Assembly (NCBI GenBank): GCA_003524095.1 | Contig: DOEE01000003.1 | Location: forward strand, 186,001-250,000 | Origin: Clostridiales bacterium | GTDB taxonomy: Bacteria; Bacillota; Clostridia; Christensenellales; UBA1242 | Reading direction: 5' to 3' | Length of the DNA: 64,000 bases | Shown here: positions 52,837 through 62,436 of the stretch, piece after piece | How positions within the stretch are numbered: position 1 is the first letter of the stretch | Layout of the letters: each line of letters opens with the position of its first letter | The notes under the pieces: generated by a model | The model's input: the letters and a program-made list of their open reading frames with translations, nothing else | The model's database searches: none | Told to the model about the DNA's origin: nothing | Made by a program: the position numbers and the translations under genes

Positions 52837-54102
52837 ATGATAGAAATAGTTGAAGTAAAGACAGACAAACAAAAAAAATTATTCGTAGATTTTCCTACAA
52901 AGTTATATAAGAAAAATCCATACTACGTGCATCCATTAAGGGGAGACGAGTTAAATTTGTTTGACCCGGACAAAAATGTTTCTTATGATGAGTGTGAAAT
53001 TGTATTTTATCTTGCATACAAAGATAATGAAGTTGCGGGAAGAATTTGTGGAATTGTTCAAAAAGTTTATAACAAAAAAACAAACTCCAAGCGTGTAAGA
53101 TTTACAAGATTCGATTTTATCGAAGACTTGGAAGTTGCTCGTGCACTTCTTGAAGCAGTTGAAAAATGGGCTAAGTCCAAAGGCATGAATACCGTTCATG
53201 GGCCACTTGGATTTAACGATTTGGATAGAGAAGGATTATTGATTGAAGGCTACGACAAACTTGCAACTTTTGAGGAGAATTACAACTACCCATATTACAA
53301 AGACTTTTTGGAAGCCTGCGGATATACTAAGGAAATAGATTACTTGGCATTCAATATCAATCTTCCAAAAGAAACCGACCCAAGAATCAAACGTATTAGC
53401 AACCTTATGATGAAAAAATACGACTTAAGGATTGCTACTGCAAAAAACAAAAAAGAATATTTGGCAAAATACAAAGACGGAATTTTTGATTTGATTGACG
53501 AAACGTATGGCGATTTATATGGGGTTATTCCTTATAACGATAAACTTAGAAAACAAATCATTGACCAGTTTAATTTAATTATCAACATGAAATATATGAT
53601 AACAATAATTGACAAGGACGAAAAGGTTATTGCATTCGGATTTGCTTTGCCAAGTCTAGCCAAAGCAGTCCAAAAATCCAGAGGAAAACTTTTGCCATTT
53701 GGCGTATTTAGAATTTTGCATGCAAAAAATCATTCAACCGTCGCTGACTTTGGTCTGGTAGGGGTAAGAAAACAATTCCAAGGCAAAGGCATAACAGCGA
53801 TAATTTTAGACTACATTATATCTGGGGCAAAGGAATTTGGTGTTACTTCGGTTGAAACAAATCACTCTTTGGAGACAAATCACAAAATCTTGCAAACTTG
53901 GAAGAATTTTGATGATGTAACAAATCACAAAAGATTTAGATGTTTTATTAAGACTTTGGAAAACTGCAAAGAAAAAAACAAAACATCAAAAAACTCTACA
54001 AAATCAAATAACAAGAGTACAAAAAAGACTAGTACCAAAAAATCCGCTTCTAAATCTGCTTCCAAAAAACAAATTAATAAAAATGCGGTGAATAACCGCT
54101 AA
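52837..54102 (+). CDS. GNAT-fold acyltransferase with lysine/serine-rich tail
   Basis: 421 aa. Two GNAT-like halves: the first (about 1-180) contains the FYLAYKDNEVAGRICGIV strand pair and GPLGFNDLDREGLLIEGYDK; the second (about 200-370) holds the acetyl-CoA-binding signature VRKQFQGKGITAIILDY (Q-x-x-G-x-G). The final 45 or so residues are almost only Lys, Ser, Thr and Asn (KSNNKSTKKTSTKKSASKSA), like a histone-H1-type or nucleic-acid-binding tail. Substrate unknown. It has its own promoter. Confidence 0.75.
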   Translation: MIEIVEVKTDKQKKLFVDFPTKLYKKNPYYVHPLRGDELNLFDPDKNVSYDECEIVFYLAYKDNEVAGRICGIVQKVYNKKTNSKRVRFTRFDFIEDLEVARALLEAVEKWAKSKGMNTVHGPLGFNDLDREGLLIEGYDKLATFEENYNYPYYKDFLEACGYTKEIDYLAFNINLPKETDPRIKRISNLMMKKYDLRIATAKNKKEYLAKYKDGIFDLIDETYGDLYGVIPYNDKLRKQIIDQFNLIINMKYMITIIDKDEKVIAFGFALPSLAKAVQKSRGKLLPFGVFRILHAKNHSTVADFGLVGVRKQFQGKGITAIILDYIISGAKEFGVTSVETNHSLETNHKILQTWKNFDDVTNHKRFRCFIKTLENCKEKNKTSKNSTKSNNKSTKKTSTKKSASKSASKKQINKNAVNNR

Positions 54103-54189
54103 AAAATTCCAACCAATTAGGTTTAATATGTTTTATCTAAAAAATAGAATACTGGATATGGTATTCTTAAGAAAGGTTATAAATTAAAA

Positions 54190-55563
54190 ATGAAAAAATT
54201 AGACAATATACTTTCCAATTTTTTGTGCGTTCCTATTATTCTAATGTTGGGATTCTGGGGATGGGCTTACAATATTGATGTGTACATTATACCATTTTTA
54301 GCAGTATATACACTTGCTGTTTTTGTGTTTTGCAAAGATGTAAAAAATATATTGCCAATAATTTTTTCTGTACCATTTTTTATTTCTTCTGTAGATGGCG
54401 GAAAAATAAAAATCTTAGCAATATCATTGGCAATATTTGTGGTTGGAGCAATATACTATACAGTTAAGCAATTTATTACACAAAAAGATATTAAAAAAGG
54501 TAAAATGTTCTGGGCTTTTTTAGTGGCTCTTTGTGCTTATTTATTGGGAGGAATATTTGTTAACTTTAGTATTATTAATGCTTTAATTATAATTGGTCTT
54601 ACATTGGCAACATACTTTATTTATTGGATTTCTATAAACTTTTGTAAAGACATAACAAAATATATGGCACAAATTCTTATTTGTATAGGTGTAATGCTAA
54701 CAATACAAATGCTAATTGAATATTTACAAGTAGAAAATTCATTCGTACATGCTTTACTTTCTAAAAATGTTATTTGGATAGGTATTCAACATATTAATAC
54801 GGTTGCTATTTATTTGGTACTTGCAATGGTATCATCATTTTACTTGGGCTTTAAAAATAGATTTGATTATTTATATTCTATGATTGCTATATACTTTGCA
54901 GGATGTACATATTTTACTTATGCTAGGCTTGTAGTTTTAATCTGTTTTGTGACAGTTGCATTGCTGATAATTTATACATTTGTAAAGTCGCAAAACAAGA
55001 ATAAATTTACAATTTTTATTACAATTGTAATTTTTATAATTGCAATACAGATTCTTGTTTTATATAAACTTGATTTTAACATTTTTGAAAGGATTATAGA
55101 TATGGGATACTCTGGCAATGGAAGACAAATTCTATGGCCATGGTGTTGGAATAAATTTAAAGAAAATCCTCTTTTTGGAATAGGTTTTGTAAGTAAAGAT
55201 GATTCTGTTCCGACTTTGGTCTCTACCGATTCTATTGTTTTAGCACATAATTCGATTTTACAATATTTAACTTCGTTAGGAATTATTGGCACTTTAATGA
55301 TGGGATACTTTTATTTTAAAAAATATAAAATACTATTATCTAAATTTAATATTGTTAAACTCTTTAATTTAATTCAAGTTTTAATTATAGCTTTTGCGGG
55401 TATAGTTGATCAGTCTCCAACGATGGATATTTTTATTTTAAGTATTACAATTGTATTTATAGCGATTGCAGAAGTAGATGACTGCAAGGAATTATTTTCA
55501 GAAAAATGGATGTTAGGAAAGTCCAAAAAAGAAATGGACATTAAGAAAGATATAATAAATTAA
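54190..55563 (+). CDS. O-antigen ligase/polymerase-family membrane protein (Wzy/WaaL-like)
   Basis: 457 aa, about eleven transmembrane helices. The large loop near the C-terminal half contains GNGRQILWPWCWNKFKENPLFGIGF...DSIVLAHNSILQYLTSLGIIG, the Wzy_C signature with the conserved Arg and His. It probably polymerises or transfers a cell-surface glycan. It starts a short polysaccharide cluster with the glycosyltransferase gene. Base composition is even more AT-rich than neighbours. Confidence 0.8.
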   Translation: MKKLDNILSNFLCVPIILMLGFWGWAYNIDVYIIPFLAVYTLAVFVFCKDVKNILPIIFSVPFFISSVDGGKIKILAISLAIFVVGAIYYTVKQFITQKDIKKGKMFWAFLVALCAYLLGGIFVNFSIINALIIIGLTLATYFIYWISINFCKDITKYMAQILICIGVMLTIQMLIEYLQVENSFVHALLSKNVIWIGIQHINTVAIYLVLAMVSSFYLGFKNRFDYLYSMIAIYFAGCTYFTYARLVVLICFVTVALLIIYTFVKSQNKNKFTIFITIVIFIIAIQILVLYKLDFNIFERIIDMGYSGNGRQILWPWCWNKFKENPLFGIGFVSKDDSVPTLVSTDSIVLAHNSILQYLTSLGIIGTLMMGYFYFKKYKILLSKFNIVKLFNLIQVLIIAFAGIVDQSPTMDIFILSITIVFIAIAEVDDCKELFSEKWMLGKSKKEMDIKKDIIN

Positions 55564-55661
55564 TCAATCGTTTGAAAAGGATTAATTTTAAAAGTAAATC
55601 AAAAATAATTGTATTGTTAAAATAATAGCACATAAAAATTAATGATAAGTAAGGAGTACAT

Positions 55662-56825
55662 ATGAAAGAAATAAAAATATTAGAAGTATTGGATTGTTAT
55701 TATCCCAAATTTGATGGGCCATGCCTAGTTGTGACAAGTTATTCAAATAGTTTATTAAAACAAGGCGTAGATGTAAAAGTTGCAGTTCCAAGATTTCCAA
55801 GGTATCAAGATAACCAAAAATTTGAAGTTTTTAGAACAAAATCAATGGCTTCCAAAGAAGGATATCGTTGTGCTCTACCAGGAAGTGATAGAAAATTGAA
55901 AAAATTTTTAAAAGAAAACAAATTTGATATAATACATATCCATTCGCCTTTCACAATGTGTAAGTTTTTTACAAAATATGGTAAAAAGAATAATATACCT
56001 ACTATTTTTACTTTCCATACAAAATATAGAGAAGATTTTGAAAGAGTTTTAAAATTTAAATTTTTACAAAACTTTATGATGAAATATATTATGAAAAATA
56101 TTAACAATGCAGATTATGTATGGACAGTAAGCAACGGGGCAGCTGATTGTTTAAAAGAGTATGGATACAAAAAAGATATCAAGGTTATTAGGAATGGAAC
56201 AGATCTAGAATATCCTACTAATAGTAAAAAACTTATTTCAACAGTAAATTCAAAATACGGTTTAAAAGATGACGAATTTGTTTTTCTATCTGTTGGAAGA
56301 ATAGTTGAAAACAAAAAACTTCAATTAGCTCTAAAGGCTATGAAAATTGTTTCTGATAAAGGATTTAAGTTTAAATATTTAATTGTGGGTGATGGCTCTT
56401 ATTTGGAAAAATTAAAGTCATTAGTTCAAGAATTGAATATTTCGGACAAAGTCATCTTTACGGGGAAAATAATGGATAGAGATTTGCTATCTGCACATTA
56501 TTTACGAGCAAATTTGTTTATTTTTCCTTCAACTTTTGATACAGCGAGTCTTGCTCCAATTGAAGCCGCATCCATGAAGTTGCCAACACTTATGAACAAA
56601 GGGTGTTCAACAGCTGAAATTTTAACTGACAATATAAATGGATTTTTGGCAGAAGAAAATGAATGTGCATGGGCAGACAAAATTTTAGAATTATTACAGG
56701 ATAATAAGAAATTGGCAGATGCAAAAGAATTAGCATTTAAACAAGTATATCGCACATGGGATTCTGTAGCAGAAGAAGTTTTGAATAATTATAATAAGAT
56801 TATAAATGAAAGAAAGCACAAATAA
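55662..56825 (+). CDS. glycosyltransferase family 4
   Basis: 387 aa GT-B enzyme. N-terminal acceptor domain with IHIHSPFTMCKF and HTKYREDFERV; C-terminal donor domain with FLSVGRIVENKKLQLALKAM, IVGDGSYLEKLK and the FPSTFDTASLAPIEAASMKLPTL block. In this E-x7-E motif the first Glu is Asp. The family makes glycolipids or wall glycans, similar to diacylglycerol glucosyltransferases. AAGGAG precedes the ATG. A PlsC-like acyltransferase and an SDR gene follow nearby, fitting surface lipid synthesis. Confidence 0.85.
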   Translation: MKEIKILEVLDCYYPKFDGPCLVVTSYSNSLLKQGVDVKVAVPRFPRYQDNQKFEVFRTKSMASKEGYRCALPGSDRKLKKFLKENKFDIIHIHSPFTMCKFFTKYGKKNNIPTIFTFHTKYREDFERVLKFKFLQNFMMKYIMKNINNADYVWTVSNGAADCLKEYGYKKDIKVIRNGTDLEYPTNSKKLISTVNSKYGLKDDEFVFLSVGRIVENKKLQLALKAMKIVSDKGFKFKYLIVGDGSYLEKLKSLVQELNISDKVIFTGKIMDRDLLSAHYLRANLFIFPSTFDTASLAPIEAASMKLPTLMNKGCSTAEILTDNINGFLAEENECAWADKILELLQDNKKLADAKELAFKQVYRTWDSVAEEVLNNYNKIINERKHK

Positions 56826-56858
56826 ATAAAAAATTTTATATTTTTAACACAAAACAAC

Positions 56859-56890
56859 AAATATCCTCACTTTTCAGTGAGGATATTTCT
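56859..56890. terminator. terminator between convergent GT4 and SDR genes
   Basis: AAATATCCTCAC/GTGAGGATATTT, 6-nt loop; weak T-runs on both sides. Confidence 0.75.
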
Positions 56891-57693
56891 TAATTCAGAT
56901 GCCTTTTTTGTTGTGATTTTTTCCACATTTTTGCTATGATTTTGGCTTGAAAATTTGGAGAGACAAATTTGCTTACAAATGAAGTAAATTTATTGAAAAA
57001 TCCAGGTATGTATGTCTTTTTGTTTGCCCATGATTTCTTTATTGAGTTTTGTGCAATTACGGTAGGGTTAACAGAAGACAATTTTCCTTTTAAACCTTGT
57101 GCTTTTATAGCATCTTTCATAGTTTGTGAGGTTGGTATTGCTCCAGGTTTTACTACCAAAACATTCACGTTTTTGTTCTTGTATTCATTTCGCAGAGAAG
57201 TCATGAAATTAGTTTCAAATGCTTTTGTGGCAGAGTATATTGCCATGTATGGCATTGGATAATCTCCTGCCAGAGAAGATATTGTTATAATATTTAAATT
57301 GCTGTTTTCTTTTTTCCTGTCTAATATAAATTTTGTTAAATCTATTACCCCTTCACAATTAACTCTTATACAAGTAATTAAATTCTCAGGTGTTGAATTA
57401 ATAATTGCGCCTTCAGTTATATATCCGGCATTGTTAATTAACATATTAATTTCTATATTATTAGAATTTATAAACTCAAAAAAGTTTTTTCTGCTAATTT
57501 CATTAGATAAGTCACAAGGGAATGTAATAATATCCAAATCCGCATATGCTGTTCTTAGTTCTTGTACAAGAATATTTAGTTTTTCTTGTTTGGTGCCTGT
57601 TAATAGTAGTGGCGAATTTTTTTTTGCAAGTTCATAGCAAAAAGCATTTCCTAAACCACCAGTAGCACCGGTAATTAATGTGTATTGTTTCAT
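56890..57693 (-). CDS. short-chain dehydrogenase/reductase
   Basis: 267 aa NAD(P)-dependent oxidoreductase. Cofactor loop TGATGGLGNA, NNAG motif (MLINNAGY), catalytic Ser in TISSLAGDYPMP, and the YxxxK pair YSATK. A C-terminal extension (FFNKFTSFVSKFVSPNFQAKI) is typical of the lipid/ketone-active group. The ATG at 57693 is preferred over the longer frame. Substrate unknown. Confidence 0.88.
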   Translation of the reverse strand: MKQYTLITGATGGLGNAFCYELAKKNSPLLLTGTKQEKLNILVQELRTAYADLDIITFPCDLSNEISRKNFFEFINSNNIEINMLINNAGYITEGAIINSTPENLITCIRVNCEGVIDLTKFILDRKKENSNLNIITISSLAGDYPMPYMAIYSATKAFETNFMTSLRNEYKNKNVNVLVVKPGAIPTSQTMKDAIKAQGLKGKLSSVNPTVIAQNSIKKSWANKKTYIPGFFNKFTSFVSKFVSPNFQAKIIAKMWKKSQQKRHLN

Positions 57694-57971
57694 ATTAATA
57701 CTCACTTTTATAAAATTATATAGTATCAAATATTTTCTAATTAATAGCATTATTTGGAATGATTTTGATTGATATATTTAGTATAAAACAAATACGTAAT
57801 TTAGTAAAGGAAATTGTTTTGATAAAAAATTATAAAGTGATTTTATTTTTATTTATATTTACAAGTTTAGATTAGTGTCTAATATTATTTTGTGTTAGGG
57901 GTGTAAATTTTTTTGCGTTTTTTGTCAAAAGATTGTAAAATAATATAAATGTAGATATGGAGACATAAAAA

Positions 57972-58790
57972 GTGAACTATTCTGACTATCAAGCAGAAAT
58001 TAAAAGGCTTGAAAAATCAAAACAATATGATGTAGATATAATTGATGGAGAACATAAGTTTGTTCAAGAACAAAAAGCGAATCACAGATATATTTATGAT
58101 AGGGTTATTGATAGAATCTATTATTTTTTCTTAAGGCTTGGAATTTTTATATTTGCCCCATTTTTTTTGTTTTTTACGTATAGACTCAAAATTCGTGGCA
58201 GAAAGAATCTTAAGCGTCCAAAAAACCAAGGGGCGATGATAATAAGCAATCATTCAATGCTATTAGATAGTCTAAGTATTAAGCAAACGGTATTTAAAAA
58301 AGTGTATTTTATCGGTGCATCTTTTAATAATAAAAAAGGATTTGGGGGATACACTATCAAAATACTCGGGATGTTGCCTTTGTCTAATCAGTTTAGCAAC
58401 CAAAAAAACCTAGATAATGCTATTGAGTATTATCTCAAAAAAGGAAAACCTATCCATATTGCTCCCGAACAAGCAATGTGGCGGGGTTACACAAAACTCA
58501 GACCGTTCAAAAATGGCGCATTCTACTATGCTGTCAAAAACAATGTTCCAGTTATTCCTATGGTAGAACTACTTAAACCTGCAAATAGGTGGGACAGGAT
58601 TTGGGGAAGAAGATTCAGGGCGACAATTCAAGTTCTTAAACCACTTTATCCAAATCTCGACTTGCCTACAAAAGAACGTATTCAAGACTTGAAAGTACGC
58701 TCGAGAGAAAGCATGCGTCAAGTCATGAATGAGTTTTACAATACAGAATGTGATGTTGAAGTCTTGGATAAATTGGATAACAAAAATTAG
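57972..58790 (+). CDS. 1-acylglycerol-3-phosphate acyltransferase (PlsC-like)
   Basis: 272 aa. One hydrophobic helix near 50-75, then the acyltransferase core: HX4D as NHSMLLDS, GGYTIKILGMLPL, and IAPEQAMWRGYTKLRPFKNGAFYYA with the E-x-x-R substrate block. It probably acylates lysophosphatidate or a related lipid. GTG start with GGAG 9 nt upstream. It is convergent with pnuC and ends 4 nt inside it. Confidence 0.82.
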   Translation: MNYSDYQAEIKRLEKSKQYDVDIIDGEHKFVQEQKANHRYIYDRVIDRIYYFFLRLGIFIFAPFFLFFTYRLKIRGRKNLKRPKNQGAMIISNHSMLLDSLSIKQTVFKKVYFIGASFNNKKGFGGYTIKILGMLPLSNQFSNQKNLDNAIEYYLKKGKPIHIAPEQAMWRGYTKLRPFKNGAFYYAVKNNVPVIPMVELLKPANRWDRIWGRRFRATIQVLKPLYPNLDLPTKERIQDLKVRSRESMRQVMNEFYNTECDVEVLDKLDNKN

Positions 58791-59449
58791 GCTTTTTCTT
58801 GATTTTTAATTTTTAGCCAACTGATAACTCCAAAAATATCGTTGATTAAATATATTATTGCACAAATAAGCATTACAAAAACGTCATGGCGTTGAAATAC
58901 TGTCAAACTCCAAAGCAAAATTAGTATCAAGTCGTTCATTATCAAAAATACAAAACCCATAAAGTTTCGTCTTGCCAAAAGATAATTTGCGAGTGTCAAA
59001 GACGTCATTGAAAGTACATTTATAACCAATGCATCACATTTGGCATAACTCATTACAAAATAAAATAGTACGCAAAAAACAATTGCTAGAATGGATATTA
59101 TAATCCATTCTTTTTTGCTTAGATTATTATGGGTTACGTGAGTATCTTTTTGATGGAAAAGCCATGAAAACACCCCATAAATATAGATAGGAACAAGTAT
59201 AAGTGTATAGACAACAAATTCCCCAAAAAATCTAAAGGTATAGGAAAAAATTCCATAGCAAAGACTGTCTAAAATTCCTACAAATTGACCTATGACCTTG
59301 CCTTTTGCTTGAAAGAATATAGTCAAAAGACCCAGTATTCCACAAACGCATGCAAACCATGAATTTTCAGTTATTATTGTTATTAAAATCACCACAATTA
59401 TTGCGCTTGCTACAAAAAGTTTGTCTAACTTAATTTTTCTTTTGTACAT
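58787..59449 (-). CDS. pnuC: nicotinamide riboside/mononucleotide transporter PnuC
   Basis: 220 aa, seven transmembrane helices of SWEET-like topology. VIGQFVGILDSLCYGIFSYTFRFFGEFVVYTLILVPIYIYGVFSWLFH is the diagnostic N-terminal part. Facilitated uptake of nicotinamide riboside for NAD synthesis. No PnuC-associated riboswitch was recognised in the 258-nt upstream region, though one could be missed by eye. Confidence 0.88.
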   Translation of the reverse strand: MYKRKIKLDKLFVASAIIVVILITIITENSWFACVCGILGLLTIFFQAKGKVIGQFVGILDSLCYGIFSYTFRFFGEFVVYTLILVPIYIYGVFSWLFHQKDTHVTHNNLSKKEWIIISILAIVFCVLFYFVMSYAKCDALVINVLSMTSLTLANYLLARRNFMGFVFLIMNDLILILLWSLTVFQRHDVFVMLICAIIYLINDIFGVISWLKIKNQEKA

Positions 59450-59707
59450 TTTGCCACCTGCTTTCAGAACTAAAATTAAAGTTAAATGACATTTTATTTT
59501 ATGAAATAAAAAAAATAATGGTGTGTGATTGTTTTTTCAAATAATTTATACTTTTTTTTTACTTAAAAGACTCTTAAAAAGTGGCTCAGATATGCCAGTT
59601 TGACTGTCTTAAAACAAAAACACGATGAGTACAAAACAAGTTTGGGTATTGACAAAATTCAAAAATGGTGTAAACTTAAGGTATAATCTAAAATATAGGT
59701 GGAATAT

Positions 59708-59947
59708 ATGTCGATTAAGAATAATGATTTGGATAAGTTGACTTCTAATTATAGAGATATAGTTGGAAATAACGCTTATAATAACAAAAATGTAACTATT
59801 AAGAGTATTGTTAAAGATTATTCCGATAAATTTGACACTTTGCAAGTGTGTTTTATAAGCGATACTCATATTGGCTCTAGTGATTTTGATATAAAAGGAC
59901 TTTATGAAAATCTCAAATATGCCGATAGTCAAAAGAAAATGCTGTAA
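59708..59947 (+). pseudogene. metallophosphoesterase, N-terminal fragment before a frameshift
   Basis: Starts at the ATG at 59708, 5 nt after AGGTGG. It carries metal-binding motif I, VCFISDTHIGSS (D-x-H), then runs into a TAA at 59945-59947. The next frame (-1) continues with the missing motifs. The frame switch must lie between 59929 and 59945, where two A4 runs occur. One extra base there would join Q-K-K-N-A-V-I-F-F-L-G-D-G perfectly. No canonical X-XXY-YYZ slippery site is present. Confidence 0.7.
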
Positions 59948-59955
59948 TTTTTTTC

Positions 59956-60945
59956 TTGGGAGATGGACTCAATACTGCTATTGTTGGAAGCAAATCAGAT
60001 ACATATGAAGATGTTATGAATCCACAAGACCAACTTGACTTTTTTTCGAATATTTTAAAAATTGCAAAAGGCGAAAATAAATTAAAACTTGTCAAAATGT
60101 TCAAAAAACTCGAAGATAGTGGCAAGATTGTGGTTGTGCATAGTGGCAATCACGAAGATAGAATTACAAAAGCGGTTGGAATATCTCCAACAAAAATGGC
60201 TGCAGATATTGCAGGTGTTGGAAATAGTTTTGCACCGTTCTTTGCAAATACCGATTTAATTTTGAGACAACCACTTAGCAGTGATGGAAAATTTCATTGT
60301 AGAATTGTTACACATCATGGTACTGGCATCAAAAACATTGATGGAACGTTTAGACTTCTTAGAAACATAGATAATGCAGATATGTGTGTAATTGGACATA
60401 CTCATCAATATGCTATCAAAACTGATAGAACGCTTTGTGTCGACGAGAATGGTGAACAGTGTTACAAAGACGTAATATGCATGTCTTTGCCTTCTAGTGG
60501 GGGTGGAACATATGGTGCTGGACTAGCACTTCCAAATGTTTATAAACAAACTGCAGTTTGGTTTGCACTTAGTTCTCAGCCTAATCCATACAAAAATATT
60601 GTTTCTCCAACTGGAGTAAAACATCCGGATATAGTTCCTGCTTATGCGTTTTTTTCGCCAACCAACTCAATTGATGCTAATATAGAAAGCGAAAAAGCAT
60701 CTATAGCATCTAATGTGATACAAAAGAATTTGAGTGAACAAGGACTTGAAATAAACAAAGATATCACTAAATTACTCAAATCTCTAAAGACTTTTGAAGA
60801 CAAAACAAGAAAAGAAATAATAAAAAACATAACTGATAACCAAAAAGAAATCCCCGAAGGATTCTTGAATTATTTGGATTCAAAAAAATCTTCATCTACT
60901 TTCCTAGAAGAAAGCAAAGATACAGATGACGAAAAAGAATTGTAA
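59956..60945 (+). CDS. metallophosphoesterase, C-terminal part in the -1 frame
   Basis: Continuation of the same gene; the TTG at 59956 has no independent RBS. Motif II is FFLGDGLN, motif III VHSGNHEDRI, then IVTHHGTG and GHTHQY, so all calcineurin-like metal ligands are present across the two pieces. A C-terminal helical extension (about 235-329) ends in an acidic tail TDDEKEL. RBS and spacing to the next gene are tight. The pair is either a mutated gene or one with an assembly error. The next gene is a degenerate paralogue. Confidence 0.75.
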   Translation: MGDGLNTAIVGSKSDTYEDVMNPQDQLDFFSNILKIAKGENKLKLVKMFKKLEDSGKIVVVHSGNHEDRITKAVGISPTKMAADIAGVGNSFAPFFANTDLILRQPLSSDGKFHCRIVTHHGTGIKNIDGTFRLLRNIDNADMCVIGHTHQYAIKTDRTLCVDENGEQCYKDVICMSLPSSGGGTYGAGLALPNVYKQTAVWFALSSQPNPYKNIVSPTGVKHPDIVPAYAFFSPTNSIDANIESEKASIASNVIQKNLSEQGLEINKDITKLLKSLKTFEDKTRKEIIKNITDNQKEIPEGFLNYLDSKKSSSTFLEESKDTDDEKEL

Positions 60946-60959
60946 TAGGAGGGATTGAT

Positions 60960-62243
60960 ATGAAAGAAATCATGGATGAAGAATATTTTGATGTTAGTGA
61001 AGTTAAACAAAAAGGCGATGATATAAGAAAAAGGATTTTGGATGACACCAAAATTGATATTAACAAAACATCTCCAAATCTATTTAATTACATTATGCAC
61101 AAAGATAGTTTGGGTCTTAATGAAATAAGTAATGTTGATATGGGATATGCTTGTTCTCGAGGAACAGATTTAAATCAGAGTTATAGCAAAAGAATTCCTT
61201 ATCTAAACGAACTTGAATATAATGTTGAACTTATGAGACAAAGTGATAATTCAATATTATTTTTGAATGGTGGATTGTTTACATACATTCCAAAAAATCG
61301 TGGCAATGAGTTGCTATCATACAAAGACCAAGTTGCATACTTTTATTCATTACTAAAAGATTTGGCTACCGATGGCAAAATTGTTGCTATGGTTAGAGGA
61401 ACTGAAGAACATAGAATTCTCAAAAATCACAAAGTTGATGTTCTTGGAATTTTGCAAGATGCTTTGGGACTTGACAAAAAAGTTTGTAATGATGCTTTGG
61501 TTAATATCCAAATCGAAGACGAATTGTTGGGTCGCAAACCAGTAGGAATAAGAACAATAAATTGGAACAATTCGGCAACAACAGGGTCATATATTGGCAG
61601 AAAGATGGAAGAACGTGCCACAAAGCGTAGTGGTGCTGACATTTATCTTGCAAGAACCACCATGAACTATTTTAAGACTTCATTGCAGGGCGAAAGCGCT
61701 ATCGGTGGTGCTGACACATATACAAAACCGATTTATTTAATTTCAAGCGGTGGTTATACACCTTTCAAAGGTGCTGTCACAGCCGGTGCTGAATATAACT
61801 CTATCAAGGACGGGGAGTTGTGTCCGCCAAGTTATTGGTATAAGGTTACTGTTGAACCAAGGATGCCAGAATTTGATGGTGATAGAGACTACGTTGTTAA
61901 GGTTAATCCTATAAATTATAATGCACATCAGGTATTGTATCAAGGTACAGATAAGGTAACTGCGAATATAGAAAATTTGATTACAAGTGCAACTGACACA
62001 TTTATTCAAAAGGTTGTTAGCAAGTATCCCGGAATTATGTCAAAACTTCGTGAAGAAGGAACAAAGGACATAAGAAAAACATTGATTGAAAATAAAAGTA
62101 TTTTAAAACGTAATGAAGAGATAGACAAGTACTTAAACTTCTTGCAAGGAATTGAAACTGACAAAAAGACAAGTGCCATTGAAGACAATGGTTCAAATGT
62201 TTCCAAACAACAAAATGCAGAAACTATTGACAAAGAATTATAA
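60960..62243 (+). CDS. degenerate metallophosphoesterase paralogue (putative pseudo-enzyme)
   Basis: 427 aa, AGGAGG before the ATG. It aligns by eye with the preceding gene block by block: VDMGYACSRGTD against ISDTHIGSSD, SILFLNGGLFT against VIFFLGDGLNT, VAMVRGTEEHRI against VVVHSGNHEDRI, and IYLARTTMNYFK against CVIGHTHQYAIK. Asp, Asn and His metal ligands are gone at nearly every motif, so hydrolase activity is unlikely. Both genes share the C-terminal helical and acidic tail ending KEL. It is probably a structural partner or a relic of duplication. Confidence 0.75.
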   Translation: MKEIMDEEYFDVSEVKQKGDDIRKRILDDTKIDINKTSPNLFNYIMHKDSLGLNEISNVDMGYACSRGTDLNQSYSKRIPYLNELEYNVELMRQSDNSILFLNGGLFTYIPKNRGNELLSYKDQVAYFYSLLKDLATDGKIVAMVRGTEEHRILKNHKVDVLGILQDALGLDKKVCNDALVNIQIEDELLGRKPVGIRTINWNNSATTGSYIGRKMEERATKRSGADIYLARTTMNYFKTSLQGESAIGGADTYTKPIYLISSGGYTPFKGAVTAGAEYNSIKDGELCPPSYWYKVTVEPRMPEFDGDRDYVVKVNPINYNAHQVLYQGTDKVTANIENLITSATDTFIQKVVSKYPGIMSKLREEGTKDIRKTLIENKSILKRNEEIDKYLNFLQGIETDKKTSAIEDNGSNVSKQQNAETIDKEL

Positions 62244-62382
62244 TAAACTCATGTCACATAATCTTGTAATTGTGTTAATGCTACAATATTTCAATATGGA
62301 AAATATTAAATACAATAATTGAATTTTAAATATAATTACAAGATTATTTTGTCTCTAAAAATTGTATATTCTTATATAAATA

Positions 62383-62422
62383 CAAAAAAAGAAGAACACG
62401 AAATTTTGTGTTCTTCTTTTTG
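62383..62422. terminator. bidirectional terminator between phosphoesterase and surface-protein genes
   Basis: GAAGAACAC/GTGTTCTTC stem with an 8-nt loop, A7 run on the left and T5 on the right. Confidence 0.88.
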
Positions 62423-62436
62423 TATGATACGAAAGT

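Noticed and set aside
59929..59956. Programmed -1 ribosomal frameshift in the phosphoesterase
   Set aside because: No X-XXY-YYZ heptamer in frame; the A-runs are only four long. Mutation or sequence error is simpler.
59699..62243. Prophage origin of the phosphoesterase pair
   Set aside because: No capsid, terminase, integrase or lysis genes nearby; neighbours are ordinary chromosomal genes.
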